Under the pieces are notes generated by a model, which made no database searches, was not told the DNA's origin, and was given only the letters and a program-made list of their open reading frames with translations. Positions 16,710 through 25,445 of a DNA stretch of 64,000 nucleotides are shown piece by piece. Source of the DNA: Arthrobacter sp. ISL-85. Lineage in GTDB: Bacteria > Actinomycetota > Actinomycetes > Actinomycetales > Micrococcaceae. A program made the translations under genes and the position numbers. Positions within the stretch are counted from its first letter, which is position 1. Each line of letters begins with the position of its first letter. The DNA lies in NCBI RefSeq assembly GCF_018613675.1, contig NZ_JAGGPQ010000024.1, positions 144,511-208,510 on the forward strand. Direction: 5' to 3'.

Positions 16710-18035
16710 CTACTTCGTGGTGGTGATGTCGAAATCGGCACCGAGGCCGGCAAGCTTCTCGGTAAAGCGTTCGTAGCCGCGGTTGATGATGTCGATCCCG
16801 GTGACCCGGGAGGTTCCGGTGGCGGCCAGGGCGGCAATCAGGTGGCTGAACCCGCCGCGCAGGTCAGGGACGTCGATATCGGTTCCCTTGAGCTGGGTGG
16901 GTCCGGAAATTACCGCTGAGTGCAGGAAGTTCCGCTGGCCGAACCGGCACGGAACGCTGCCCAGGCACTCCCTGTGCACCTGGATACTGGCCCCCATCCG
17001 AATAAGCGCGTCCGTGAAGCCGAAGCGGTTTTCATACACCGTTTCGTGGACGATCGAGACGCCTTCGGCCTGGGTCAGTGCCACCACCAGCGGCTGCTGC
17101 CAGTCGGTCATGAAGCCGGGGTGGACGTCCGTTTCGAGGACCAGGGGGTTCAGCTTTCCGCCCTTGTGGTAGAACCGGATCCCGTCCTCGCCGATATCCA
17201 TACCGCCACCAACTTTGCGGTAGGTGTTCAGGAAGGTCATCATGTCGCGCTGGGAGGCGCCCTCAACGAAGATGTCGCCGCGGGTCACCAGCGCAGCCGA
17301 TGCCCAGGAGGCCGACTCGTTGCGGTCCGAGAGGGCACGGTGGTTGTAGCCGCCCAGGTCGCGGACGCCCTCGATGCGGATGGTGCGGTCCGTCTGGACG
17401 CTGATGATGGCGCCCATCTTCTGCAGCACGGCGATGAGGTCGATGATTTCCGGTTCGGTGGCAGCACCGGAAAGCTCCGTGATGCCTTCCGCGCGCGTGG
17501 CGCTCAGCAGGACCTGCTCGGTGGCCCCCACCGACGGGTACGGGAGCGAAATCTTGGCGCCGTGCAGTCCCTTGGGCGCCGAAATGTGGATGCCGCCGGG
17601 GCGTTTTTCCACGACCGCGCCGAACTGGCGCAGGACGTCCAGGTGGTAGTCGATGGGCCGGTCGCCGATCTTGCAGCCGCCAAGATCCGGGATGAAGGCT
17701 TCGCCGATCGCGTGGATCAGCGGCCCGCACAGCAGGATGGGAATACGCGAGTCGCCGGCGTGGGCATCGATGGCAGTGCTCGACGCCGTCTTTGCAGCCT
17801 TGGGATCGAGGGTCAGGTCACCGCTGACCGGGTCTTTGTCCACGGTCACGCCGTGCAGCTGCAGCAGGGAGGTGACGACCTCCACGTCCTTGATTTCCGG
17901 CACGTTCCGCAGCACCGACGGTTCGTTGCCCAGCAACGCCGCCACCATTGCCTTGGGGACAAGGTTCTTTGCCCCCCGGACGCTGACGCGGCCTGTCAGC
18001 GGGACACCGCCGCGGATTGTCAGAACACTACTCAT
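16710..18035 (-). CDS. murA: UDP-N-acetylglucosamine 1-carboxyvinyltransferase
   Basis: This 441-residue enzyme performs the first committed step of peptidoglycan synthesis. It begins MSSVLTIRGGVPLTGRVSVRGAKN (Lys-Asn of the active site) and carries the loop GGCKIGDRPIDYH. The cysteine there is the PEP-reacting residue targeted by fosfomycin. Mycobacterial enzymes have Asp instead, so this one is predicted to be fosfomycin-sensitive. It heads the operon murA-plsC-gpsA-ddl. Confidence 0.95.
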   Translation of the reverse strand: MSSVLTIRGGVPLTGRVSVRGAKNLVPKAMVAALLGNEPSVLRNVPEIKDVEVVTSLLQLHGVTVDKDPVSGDLTLDPKAAKTASSTAIDAHAGDSRIPILLCGPLIHAIGEAFIPDLGGCKIGDRPIDYHLDVLRQFGAVVEKRPGGIHISAPKGLHGAKISLPYPSVGATEQVLLSATRAEGITELSGAATEPEIIDLIAVLQKMGAIISVQTDRTIRIEGVRDLGGYNHRALSDRNESASWASAALVTRGDIFVEGASQRDMMTFLNTYRKVGGGMDIGEDGIRFYHKGGKLNPLVLETDVHPGFMTDWQQPLVVALTQAEGVSIVHETVYENRFGFTDALIRMGASIQVHRECLGSVPCRFGQRNFLHSAVISGPTQLKGTDIDVPDLRGGFSHLIAALAATGTSRVTGIDIINRGYERFTEKLAGLGADFDITTTK

Positions 18036-18182
18036 ATACCGGTTTCCTCACGATCACTAGCCCCCAAAACCTTGCAAAGGCTCCAACCAAGCATAGGAGG
18101 TCGCGTTACCGAACCGAAATAAGCGGGCACCGGCGGCGGGGCGTGGCGGGGCCCGCACCCGCCGCCGGACGGCGCACCGGAG

Positions 18183-18785
18183 CTAGGAAATCTTAGCCGG
18201 CAGGGTCTTGGGTTTGAAAGCCGGGCGGGTGGCCTCATAGGCCGTGATGTCGGCCTCGTGCTGGAGGGTCAGCCCAATATCGTCCAGGCCTTCCAGGAGC
18301 CGCCAGCGGGTGTAGTCGTCGATCTCAAAGGGTGCAACGATGTTGCCGCATACCACCGTCTTGGATTCGAGGTCCACCGTGACCTGGGTCCCCGGGGCGT
18401 TCTCGAGTTCCTTCCAGATGAGCTCGATGTCGTCCTGGGCCACCTGGGCGGCCAGAAGACCCTGCTTGCCGGAGTTCCCGCGGAAAATATCGGCGAACCG
18501 GGAAGACAGCACGGCCTTGAAGCCGTAGTCCTTCAACGCCCAGACCGCATGCTCGCGGGAGGAGCCGGTACCGAAGTCGGGGCCGGCCACCAACACCGAA
18601 CCCGCGTTGTACGGCTCCTGGTTCAGGATGAAGGACGGGTCCTTCCGCCATGCCGAGAACAGGGCGTCCTCGAAGCCGGTCCGGGTGATCCGCTTGAGGT
18701 ACACCGCGGGGATGATCTGGTCGGTGTCGACGTTGCTCTGGCGCAGCGGGACGCCGGTGCCGGTGTGCTTGGTGAACTTTTCCAT
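18183..18785 (-). CDS. leuD: 3-isopropylmalate dehydratase small subunit
   Basis: This 200-residue swivel-domain subunit works with LeuC to isomerise 2-isopropylmalate to 3-isopropylmalate in leucine synthesis. It shows LRQSNVDTDQIIPAVYLK at the N-terminus and GPDFGTGSSREHAVWAL in the core. It follows leuC by 9 nt in the same operon. The 147 bp up to the murA start hold no further gene. Confidence 0.96.
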   Translation of the reverse strand: MEKFTKHTGTGVPLRQSNVDTDQIIPAVYLKRITRTGFEDALFSAWRKDPSFILNQEPYNAGSVLVAGPDFGTGSSREHAVWALKDYGFKAVLSSRFADIFRGNSGKQGLLAAQVAQDDIELIWKELENAPGTQVTVDLESKTVVCGNIVAPFEIDDYTRWRLLEGLDDIGLTLQHEADITAYEATRPAFKPKTLPAKIS

Positions 18786-18794
18786 GGTGTTGTC

Positions 18795-20249
18795 CTAGGC
18801 TGCGTCGATGCGGATGGCGGCGGGTTCAGGAGCCGGGTCAAGGTCCGACGGCGAGCTGAGCGTGCCGCGCACGGCCGTGGCTGCCGCCACCACTGGCGAG
18901 ACCAGGTGGGTACGGCCGCCCTTGCCCTGGCGTCCTTCGAAGTTGCGGTTGGAGGTGGAGGCGCACCGCTCCCCCGGCTCCAGCTGGTCCGGGTTCATGC
19001 CCAGGCACATCGAGCAGCCGGCAAACCGCCATTCGGCACCGAAGTCCTTGAACACACGGTCCAGGCCTTCGGCCTCCGCTTCGAGGCGGACCCGGGCCGA
19101 CCCGGGCACCACCAGCATGCGGACCTGCGGATCCTTTTCGCGGCCGCGGATGATGTCCGCGGCCGCGCGCAGGTCCTCGATCCGGGAGTTGGTGCAGGAA
19201 CCGAGGAAAACGGTGTCCACGCGGATGTCCTTCATGGGCGTCCCGGCTTCCAGGCCCATGTACTGCAGGGCACGTTCCGCGGCGGCCTTGGCGTTCTCGT
19301 CACCAAAGTCCTCGGGGGACGGAACCGTCTGGGACAGGGACACGCCCTGGCCCGGGTTGGTGCCCCAGGTGACGAACGGCTCCAGCGCGTCGGCGTCGAG
19401 GTCCACCTGGACGTCAAAGCTAGCGTCGTCGTCGGTCTTCAGCGTGTTCCAGTATTCGACGGCGGCGTCCCACTCAGCGCCCTCGGGCGCATGCGGGCGG
19501 CCAAACATGTAGTCGTAGGTGGCCTGGTCAGGTGCCACCATGCCTGCCCTGGCGCCGGCTTCGATGGACATGTTGCAGATGGTCATCCGCGCTTCCATGG
19601 ACAGTGCCCGGATGGCCGATCCGCGGTATTCCAGCACGTAGCCCTGGCCTCCGCCGGTACCGATTTTCGCGATCACGGCGAGGATGATGTCCTTGGCGGT
19701 GACGCCGGGGCGCAGCGTGCCCTCCACGTTGATGGCCATGGTCTTGAACGGCTTCAGCGACAGGGTCTGGGTGGCCATGACGTGCTCCACCTCGGAGGTG
19801 CCGATGCCCATGGCCAGCGCACCGAAGGCGCCGTGGGTGGACGTGTGTGAGTCGCCGCAGACCACCGTCATGCCGGGCTGGGTGAGGCCCAACTGGGGAC
19901 CGACGACGTGGACAATGCCCTGCTCGGCGTCACCCAGGCTGTGCAGCCGGACCCCGAACTCCGCACAGTTGTTGCGCAGGGTCTGGATCTGGGTGCGGCT
20001 CGTGAGATCGGCAATGGGCTTGTCAATGTCCAGGGTGGGCGTGTTGTGGTCCTCGGTGGCGATGGTCAGGTCCGGCCGGCGCAGCTTGCGCCCGGCCAGC
20101 CGCAGGCCTTCAAACGCCTGCGGGGACGTGACTTCATGGACCAGGTGGAGGTCGATGTACAGAAGGTCGGGCTGGGCGTTGGCACCATCGCCGTCACCTT
20201 TGCGCACCACGTGTGCGTCCCAGACCTTCTCGGCCAATGTCTTTCCCAT
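18795..20249 (-). CDS. leuC: 3-isopropylmalate dehydratase large subunit
   Basis: This aconitase-family protein of 484 residues binds the [4Fe-4S] cluster and contains the catalytic machinery for leucine synthesis. Cluster ligands are in FLGSCTNSRIED and in CSMCLGMNPD; GDSHTSTHGAFG is also present. The ATG at 20249 is preferred because AGGGAG lies 6 nt upstream; another ATG two codons earlier (20255) abuts that site. The operon leuCD is divergent from ndgR and shares its promoter region with an NdgR-type palindrome. Confidence 0.96.
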   Translation of the reverse strand: MGKTLAEKVWDAHVVRKGDGDGANAQPDLLYIDLHLVHEVTSPQAFEGLRLAGRKLRRPDLTIATEDHNTPTLDIDKPIADLTSRTQIQTLRNNCAEFGVRLHSLGDAEQGIVHVVGPQLGLTQPGMTVVCGDSHTSTHGAFGALAMGIGTSEVEHVMATQTLSLKPFKTMAINVEGTLRPGVTAKDIILAVIAKIGTGGGQGYVLEYRGSAIRALSMEARMTICNMSIEAGARAGMVAPDQATYDYMFGRPHAPEGAEWDAAVEYWNTLKTDDDASFDVQVDLDADALEPFVTWGTNPGQGVSLSQTVPSPEDFGDENAKAAAERALQYMGLEAGTPMKDIRVDTVFLGSCTNSRIEDLRAAADIIRGREKDPQVRMLVVPGSARVRLEAEAEGLDRVFKDFGAEWRFAGCSMCLGMNPDQLEPGERCASTSNRNFEGRQGKGGRTHLVSPVVAAATAVRGTLSSPSDLDPAPEPAAIRIDAA

Positions 20250-20261
20250 GGCCATCTCCCT

Positions 20262-20333
20262 TCACTGCTGTTTGGCTGAATAGTCCAACTGAATCAGGAG
20301 GGCTCCGCGCTGCGCCACCCGAAAGATTTGCAT
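20262..20333 (-). CDS. Possible leuCD leader peptide (23 residues)
   Basis: On the minus strand an ATG at 20333 opens 23 codons beginning MQIFRVAQRGALLIQL. The TGA stop (20262-20264) is followed after two bases by the leuC ribosome-binding site. The ATG lies 5 nt after a possible -10 (CATTAT, 20339-20344), so it could be read as a leaderless leader. Leu-Leu-Ile occurs at residues 12-14, but the leucine content is much weaker than in classical leu leaders and no clear terminator hairpin follows. It may work by translational coupling, or be chance. Confidence 0.3.
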   Translation of the reverse strand: MQIFRVAQRGALLIQLDYSAKQQ

Positions 20334-20347
20334 CTCAGATAATGAGA
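20333..20347. promoter_or_regulatory. Predicted NdgR operator between leuC and ndgR
   Basis: TCTCAGATAATGAGA is a perfect 5+5 palindrome with a 5-nt centre. It overlaps -10-like hexamers for both directions (GATAAT toward ndgR, CATTAT toward leuC), suiting autoregulation and control of leuCD. The same arms and spacing recur before ilvD (47334), and partly before leuB (34485) and ilvB (45367). Confidence 0.65.
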
Positions 20348-20362
20348 CGGCAATATCATTAC

Positions 20363-21082
20363 ATGGACAATTCTAGTGGAGTCGGTGTCATTGATAAAGC
20401 GGCCCAGGTGCTCGATGCCCTGGAGGCAGGGCCCACGACGCTGGCGCAGCTTGTGGCGGCCACCGGCCTGGCCCGGCCCACCGTCCACCGCCTCGCTTTG
20501 GCGCTGGTCCACCACCGGCTGGTCAGCCGCGACATCCAGGGCAGGTTCGTGCTCGGCAGCAGGCTCGTTGAACTTGCCTCCGCAGCCGGCGAGGACCGCC
20601 TCATCGCTTCCGCCGGCCCCGTGCTCATGCAGTTGCGCGATGCCACAGGCGAAAGCGCCCAGATCTTCCGGCGCCAGGGCGACTGGCGCGTGTGCGTCGC
20701 GTCCGCCGAGCGCCCCATCGGCCTGCGCGACACCATCCCCGTAGGCACCCAGCTGTCCATGAAGGCGGGCTCAGCAGCGCAGGTCCTGCTCGCGTGGGAG
20801 GACCACGACCGGCTCCTTGAGGGCCTGCAGTCGGCCCGCTTCACGCCCACCGTCCTGGCAGGCGTACGACGGCGGGGCTGGGGACAGAGCCTCGGTGAAC
20901 GCGAGCCGGGGGTTGCCTCAGTCTCGGCACCGGTGCGGGGTCCGTCCGGCAGGGTGATCGCCGCCGTCTCCATCTCCGGCCCGATCGAACGCTTGACCCG
21001 CCAGCCGGGACGCCTGCATGCGGAAGTGGTCTGCAACGCAGGACGCATCCTGACCGAAGCGCTGCGAAAGAACAACGACTGA
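20363..21082 (+). CDS. ndgR: IclR-family transcriptional regulator NdgR
   Basis: This 239-residue regulator begins MDNSSGVGVIDKAAQVLDAL. It carries an N-terminal winged helix (LAQLVAATGLARPTVHRLALAL) and a C-terminal IclR effector domain (MKAGSSAAQ-like region; GEREPGVASVSAPVRGPSGRVIAAVSISGPIER). It matches the Streptomyces NdgR / corynebacterial LtbR group, which controls leucine and other amino-acid genes and is encoded divergently from leuCD. ATG 20363 is chosen since homologues start MDNSSG; an ATG at 20342 lies inside the operator. It probably represses leuCD and may act on the other sites listed. Confidence 0.92.
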   Translation: MDNSSGVGVIDKAAQVLDALEAGPTTLAQLVAATGLARPTVHRLALALVHHRLVSRDIQGRFVLGSRLVELASAAGEDRLIASAGPVLMQLRDATGESAQIFRRQGDWRVCVASAERPIGLRDTIPVGTQLSMKAGSAAQVLLAWEDHDRLLEGLQSARFTPTVLAGVRRRGWGQSLGEREPGVASVSAPVRGPSGRVIAAVSISGPIERLTRQPGRLHAEVVCNAGRILTEALRKNND

Positions 21083-21113
21083 GACCTCCCGCCCGCCCGG
21101 CGGCCGGGGCCGC

Positions 21114-21119
21114 TAGGCT
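21114..21119 (+). promoter_or_regulatory. -10 hexamer TAGGCT of the DUF1697 gene (leaderless type)
   Basis: TAGGCT is followed by exactly 6 nt and the ATG at 21126, the same geometry as at 13187. No ribosome-binding site is present. Confidence 0.45.
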
Positions 21120-21125
21120 GTGCCC

Positions 21126-21671
21126 ATGGGCAGCTATGCGGTGTTCCTCCGCGGCATCAATGTTGGCGGAATCAATATCAAGATGGCGGACCTTCGGGAC
21201 GCACTGAAGAAGTGTGGCTTTCCGGACGCCAAGACCCTGCTGGCGAGCGGCAACGTGGTGCTCTCCAGCAGCCTGGACGCGGCAGCCGTAAAGCACGAGT
21301 GCGAAAAGTGCCTCCGTGCAGCCTTTGGCTACGAGGCGTGGGTGGTGGTCCTGGACGCCGGCCGGGTGGGCGATCTGGTGGATGCCTGCCCCTATCCGGA
21401 AGACGACAAGTCCACCCACGCCTACATCACCATTTCCTCCGACACCGCAGTCCTGGACGAACTGGAGGCGGCCGGCTCAGCCCTGGAAGGCCAGGACCAG
21501 CAGCGGCTGTCCCCGGAGGCGCTTGCCTGGCTGGCTCCTGTGGGTGGAACCCTGGATAACCCCTTCAGCAAGATCAGCGCCAAGGCGAAATTCAAGGCCG
21601 CAACCACCACCCGCAACCTGCGTACGCTGATCAAGGTCCGCGACGCCGCGCGTGCCCTGGCCGCGGGCTAA
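21126..21671 (+). CDS. DUF1697 family protein
   Basis: This 181-residue protein begins MGSYAVFLRGINVGGINIKMADLR, the hallmark of the DUF1697 family, followed by CGFPDAKTLLASGNVVLSS. No biochemical function is established for the family. The ATG at 21126 is preferred over a GTG two codons upstream because of the promoter spacing. It is convergent with the second GTPase gene, 9 bp away. Confidence 0.9.
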   Translation: MGSYAVFLRGINVGGINIKMADLRDALKKCGFPDAKTLLASGNVVLSSSLDAAAVKHECEKCLRAAFGYEAWVVVLDAGRVGDLVDACPYPEDDKSTHAYITISSDTAVLDELEAAGSALEGQDQQRLSPEALAWLAPVGGTLDNPFSKISAKAKFKAATTTRNLRTLIKVRDAARALAAG

Positions 21672-21680
21672 CCACCAGCC

Positions 21681-23297
21681 CTAAGCGTGCCCGGCTTTTT
21701 TTAATGCCTCATTGAAGGACGCCAGCCTGCCGACCTCCGTCTCCACCGGCTCCACCACCAGGTCCTGCGCCGCGGCTGCAACTGAACTGTTGAGCCGTCG
21801 TCGTGCCCTGCCTGCCCTCGCCCGGGCAGCCCCGGCTGCAATGAAACGCCCGGTGAGCGCCAGGAAGATCCCCAACACCAGGCCAAAGGCGATCATCAGG
21901 GTGGGCACGGGCCACCCCTCCGCGCGCGGCACCTCCGGCACCGGCAGCTGCAGGTAGGCAAGCCCGGCCAGGACGCCAAGCCAGCCCAGGCCGCCCAGCA
22001 CCGTCAGCAGCGCCAGCCACTGCACCACGTTGAACGCACCCCACCACCACGCCTTGCGGTTGGCACCAAGGTCGGTTCCGGCAATGGCCTGGTCAAGTGC
22101 ATCGGGCAGCCGGTCCCGGCCCGCCCTGGCGGCCCCCCGGATCGCCGCCCGCCAGGGGCCAGGTGCTCCGGCACTGGCTGCGTCCGCGAATTCCCTGACG
22201 GCCGCGTCCGTCCGGGCACGTTCCGGTGCGCCGGCCGGAGGCAATGACGTCCTGTTCAGGCCGGAAGGAGAACTGCTGCGGAGATTGAGCCGCCGCAACG
22301 GGTCAACACGGAACCTGGAGAGCCAGCGGGTTACCGGCCAGCCCGTTCGGCGCACGGATTCGAGGCGGTAGGACTGGTCGACGGCGCGCACCACGGCAGG
22401 CACGTTTGCCGCAAGGGCCAGTTCGTCAGCGAGGCGCGTCCGGTCGGCGGAACGGATCCCTGCAGCCTCGCCGTCACCGGCCGCAAGCCGCAGGTCGCCG
22501 GCCGCCCTGGTGATATCGGCTTCCAGCCGCCGGGACAGGGCCTGCCGCTGGACCGCCACCTTCCGGATCGCCGCGCGCACGTCAGCAACCCCCGCCCCGG
22601 TCAGGGCGGACGAAGGAAGCACCCGCACCTGTCCCAGCCCTTCACCGGCAAGGATTGCGTGCAGCGAGTCAAGCACCGGCTTCACGTCGTGCGCGGGCAA
22701 CCGGTCCACCTGGTTCAGGACCACGAGCGTGACGGCCCCGTGGGACGCCAGTGGCGACAGGAATCCGTTATGGACGGCCGCATCGGCATACTTCTGCGGA
22801 TCCAGCACCCAGACCAGGACGTCCACCATGCCCACCATTCGCTGTACGATCTCCCGGTTGGCGGTGCGGGTGGAGTCGAAATCAGGAAGGTCCAGCAGGA
22901 TCAGCCCGGTCTGTTCGTCGGCGAAGCCCTCCACCGGGGCTGCGTGGTGGCGGTTCCCCACCTCGAGCCAGTCAAGGAGTGCTTCGCTGCCTGCTGCTCC
23001 CCAGACACCTGCCAAAGGTTCCGAGGTCGTGGGACGGCGGGCTGCCGCCGTCGCGATTTCCGCGCCGCTGACGGCGTTGAAAAGGGACGACTTGCCGCTT
23101 CCCGTTGCCCCGAAGAAACCCACCACCGTGTGGTCGCCCGATAGGGAACGGCGGGAACTTGCACGTTCCAGGACGCCGAACGCTTCGTGCAGCGCCTGGT
23201 CCGGGAGAACACCCTCCCCCAGTTCACGGGCGTCCTGGAGAGCCTGGAGCCGGCTGTCCAGCCGCGAGGATTCCCGCGCCCCGCTGTGGCGGCTCAC
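21681..23297 (-). CDS. Dynamin-like/Era-like membrane GTPase (second of a pair)
   Basis: This is a 538-residue P-loop GTPase. G1 is GFFGATGSGKSSLFNAVSG, a G3-like block is LLDLPDFDSTRTANREI and G4 is NQVDRL. A helical middle follows, then two hydrophobic segments near the C-terminus (VVQWLALLTVLGGLGWLGVLAGLAYL and TLMIAFGLVLGIFLALTGRFIAAG) that should anchor it in the membrane. GTG 23297 is chosen because it overlaps the preceding GTPase gene's stop by 4 nt (GTGA). Family: bacterial YfjP/dynamin-type GTPases of unknown role. Tandem partners suggest hetero-oligomers, as for bacterial dynamin pairs. Confidence 0.8.
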   Translation of the reverse strand: MSRHSGARESSRLDSRLQALQDARELGEGVLPDQALHEAFGVLERASSRRSLSGDHTVVGFFGATGSGKSSLFNAVSGAEIATAAARRPTTSEPLAGVWGAAGSEALLDWLEVGNRHHAAPVEGFADEQTGLILLDLPDFDSTRTANREIVQRMVGMVDVLVWVLDPQKYADAAVHNGFLSPLASHGAVTLVVLNQVDRLPAHDVKPVLDSLHAILAGEGLGQVRVLPSSALTGAGVADVRAAIRKVAVQRQALSRRLEADITRAAGDLRLAAGDGEAAGIRSADRTRLADELALAANVPAVVRAVDQSYRLESVRRTGWPVTRWLSRFRVDPLRRLNLRSSSPSGLNRTSLPPAGAPERARTDAAVREFADAASAGAPGPWRAAIRGAARAGRDRLPDALDQAIAGTDLGANRKAWWWGAFNVVQWLALLTVLGGLGWLGVLAGLAYLQLPVPEVPRAEGWPVPTLMIAFGLVLGIFLALTGRFIAAGAARARAGRARRRLNSSVAAAAQDLVVEPVETEVGRLASFNEALKKAGHA

Positions 23298-25063
23298 GCG
23301 CGATCCGCCAGCCGGGCCAGCTCTCTTGCCTGGCCGGCAAGCGTTTGGGCCAGGGCTGGATTGCCTGCCGGCAACCGCTGCAGGAACTTCTGCTGCTCGT
23401 CCATCAGCAGCTGTTGGCAACGCGCCGCCAGGTCCTCCCGTGCCTTGTCCGCCATCCGGCGCACGGCGTCCTCCCCGAACACCGCCTCCAGCAGGCGCTG
23501 GCCTACGACGGCGGTCCCACCGGCCACGCCGATCTCAAGACCCGTCAGTCCCGCCGTCATGGAGAAGACCACGATCATCAGCGCGGCACCGAGCCCGTTA
23601 ATCCCGAGGGACAGCCAGCGCGCCTGGGTGCGTTTCCCCTGGCCTTCGGTGCGGATCAGCGCCATCAGCGCTTCCTGCCAGGCCCGGATCTCCGCGGCCG
23701 CCCGGTCGGCGAATCCGGGCGACGTGCCCGACAGGTCGTCCGAAGCCAGCAACTGCCGTCCTGCCGGGTCTGAGCGCCACCGCCGGTCTGTGTCCTCGGC
23801 AGCGTTGGCTGCTTCGTCGATGATGACAGCCTGCAGGCCGGTCTCGATGGCTGCCTCCACCCGCACCGCCGGCGCCGGTTCACCCCGGAAGAAGGCCCCC
23901 AGGCGGTCCCTGAACCGGCCCACATTCTGCTCCAGGGCGCGGAAGAATTCACCGGTGCCCACGAAGTCCTGCCAGCGGGCCAGCACCTCGCCCCGCAGCA
24001 GGGCCCCGTCACGGCTGGCGTCCAGGATCCGGGTGGCCGCATCCCCGTATGCCGCCACGGCGTCGGATTCAAGCCGGGCGGCCGCCCGTTCCTGTTCATT
24101 CACAGAACCGGCGAGGTCCGCAACGCGCTGGGCCAAAGCGCGGACTGTCCCGTTCAAGGTCCGGCGCGCCACGTCGGCCCGCCCCGCGGCATCAGAAGCC
24201 AGGGACGCCAGCCACCCCTGCAGCTCAGCCACGGCTTCCGCGGGCAGCATGCCATGTGGATCCAGGACCGTTTCGGCAATGATGAACAGGCGGCTTCCTG
24301 CCAGCCCCTCGCGGTCCAGCAGCCCCCGGAGGTCCTGGCTCACCTCGGCTTCGGCACCCACTGGCACGCGGTCCAGCACCACGGCCACCGTAATGTCCCG
24401 GGCGGCGGCGTCCAGAAGGAGCTTCCACGGGACGGCGTCGGCGTACCGGTTGGCTGTTGTGACAAACACCCAGAGGTCTGCCGCTGCCAGCAACTGCCCG
24501 GCGAGCAGGCGGTTCTGGTCGGAGATGGAGTCGACGTCGGGCGCGTCGAGGATGGCGATGCCTGCAGGAACTGCCGGATCAGCGAGCAGCACCAGCGAGT
24601 CGGTGGCGCCGGCCGGCTCCCCCGCCTGGCCCCCGGGCACGGGACTGACCGCGAGGGTTCCGCGGATCCTGCTGAGCCCGGGAAGGACCCGCTGGGCTTC
24701 AAACCAGGTTGCTTCAGCGGGATTGTGCAGCAGGATGGGCTGGCGGGTAGTGGGGCGGATGGCGCCGGCGCGGGTGACCGGGTGCCCCACGAGCCCGTTC
24801 ACGAGGGTGGACTTGCCGGCACCGGTGGAACCGCCGACGACGGCAAGCAAGGGGGCGTCAAGGCTGCGGTACCGCGGAAGGATGTAGTCATCCAGCTGCG
24901 CCCTTGCGGCTGAGGCATCGCGGCGGGCCTGGTCTGCGCCCGGCAGGGCCAACGGCAGCGTGACGTCATCCAGGCCGCTCCGGATTTCTTCCAGCAGCGA
25001 CACCGCGGCCAGGGCATGCGGTGGAGGCTGGGAAGGGCGGCCGTGCTCATTGTGGGAGGTCAC
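23294..25063 (-). CDS. Dynamin-like membrane GTPase (first of a pair)
   Basis: The encoded GTPase has about 589 residues, with G1 LLAVVGGSTGAGKSTLVNGLVG and a G3-like AILDAPDVDSISDQNR. The G4 position reads VVLDRVPVG instead of a canonical NKxD. A long helical region follows, and a hydrophobic hairpin near the C-terminus (GINGLGAALMIVVFSMTAGLTGLEIGVAGGTAVVG) precedes a helical tail. The start is uncertain: GTG 25063 gives a natural N-terminus (VTSHNEHG), while a TTG at 25132 would add 23 residues. It is translationally coupled to the second GTPase. Function is not known. Confidence 0.78.
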   Translation of the reverse strand: MTSHNEHGRPSQPPPHALAAVSLLEEIRSGLDDVTLPLALPGADQARRDASAARAQLDDYILPRYRSLDAPLLAVVGGSTGAGKSTLVNGLVGHPVTRAGAIRPTTRQPILLHNPAEATWFEAQRVLPGLSRIRGTLAVSPVPGGQAGEPAGATDSLVLLADPAVPAGIAILDAPDVDSISDQNRLLAGQLLAAADLWVFVTTANRYADAVPWKLLLDAAARDITVAVVLDRVPVGAEAEVSQDLRGLLDREGLAGSRLFIIAETVLDPHGMLPAEAVAELQGWLASLASDAAGRADVARRTLNGTVRALAQRVADLAGSVNEQERAAARLESDAVAAYGDAATRILDASRDGALLRGEVLARWQDFVGTGEFFRALEQNVGRFRDRLGAFFRGEPAPAVRVEAAIETGLQAVIIDEAANAAEDTDRRWRSDPAGRQLLASDDLSGTSPGFADRAAAEIRAWQEALMALIRTEGQGKRTQARWLSLGINGLGAALMIVVFSMTAGLTGLEIGVAGGTAVVGQRLLEAVFGEDAVRRMADKAREDLAARCQQLLMDEQQKFLQRLPAGNPALAQTLAGQARELARLADRA

Positions 25064-25196
25064 AGCAACATCATGCCAGTTGAGCGTTCCCCGGAGCGCC
25101 GGCGCGGCGCGGCGGCCAGCCGGGACGCACAACGCGCCATCACCTTCTGCAGCCTTTTGGGCGACGCCGTGGAGGGTCAGGGGGCGGCTGCGGAAG

Positions 25197-25237
25197 ATAA
25201 AACAAAAATGGCCCCGGGCTGTTGCCCGGGACCATTT
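25197..25237 (-). terminator. Rho-independent terminator after tRNA-Glu
   Basis: On the minus strand AAATGGTCCCGGGC pairs with GCCCGGGGCCATTT around an AACA loop, followed by a T-rich tract (TTGTTTT). It ends the tRNA-Gln/tRNA-Glu transcript. Confidence 0.8.
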
Positions 25238-25241
25238 CCGA

Positions 25242-25317
25242 TGGTGACCCCAGCGGGATTCGAACCCGCGTTACCGCCGTGAGAGGGCAGCGTACTAGGC
25301 CGCTATACGATGGGGCC
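25242..25317 (-). tRNA. tRNA-Glu (CTC)
   Basis: The cloverleaf has acceptor GGCCCCA/TGGGGTC, anticodon loop with CTC, T-arm GCGGGTTCGAATCCCGC, discriminator A and an encoded CCA end. It is 76 nt including CCA. Confidence 0.95.
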
Positions 25318-25445
25318 ATGCACTTCCGGCAGCGTTTCCGCTGCTCAAGCTCAGTGAGTATTTCACACACTTTGCTGTGGTTTCAAATCGGAAAACCGAG
25401 TCGAAACCTGCTGCTTTGCGGCTGTAAACAGCCTCCAAACCAGAG

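Noticed and set aside
18258..19850. 530-codon open frame on the plus strand opposite leuC and leuD
   Set aside because: Spans two well-identified genes in antisense and has shadow-type composition.
21681..25063. GTPase pair as part of a phage-defence island
   Set aside because: Neighbours are DUF1697, ndgR and tRNAs; no nuclease, methyltransferase, toxin or integrase is nearby, so defence is not supported.
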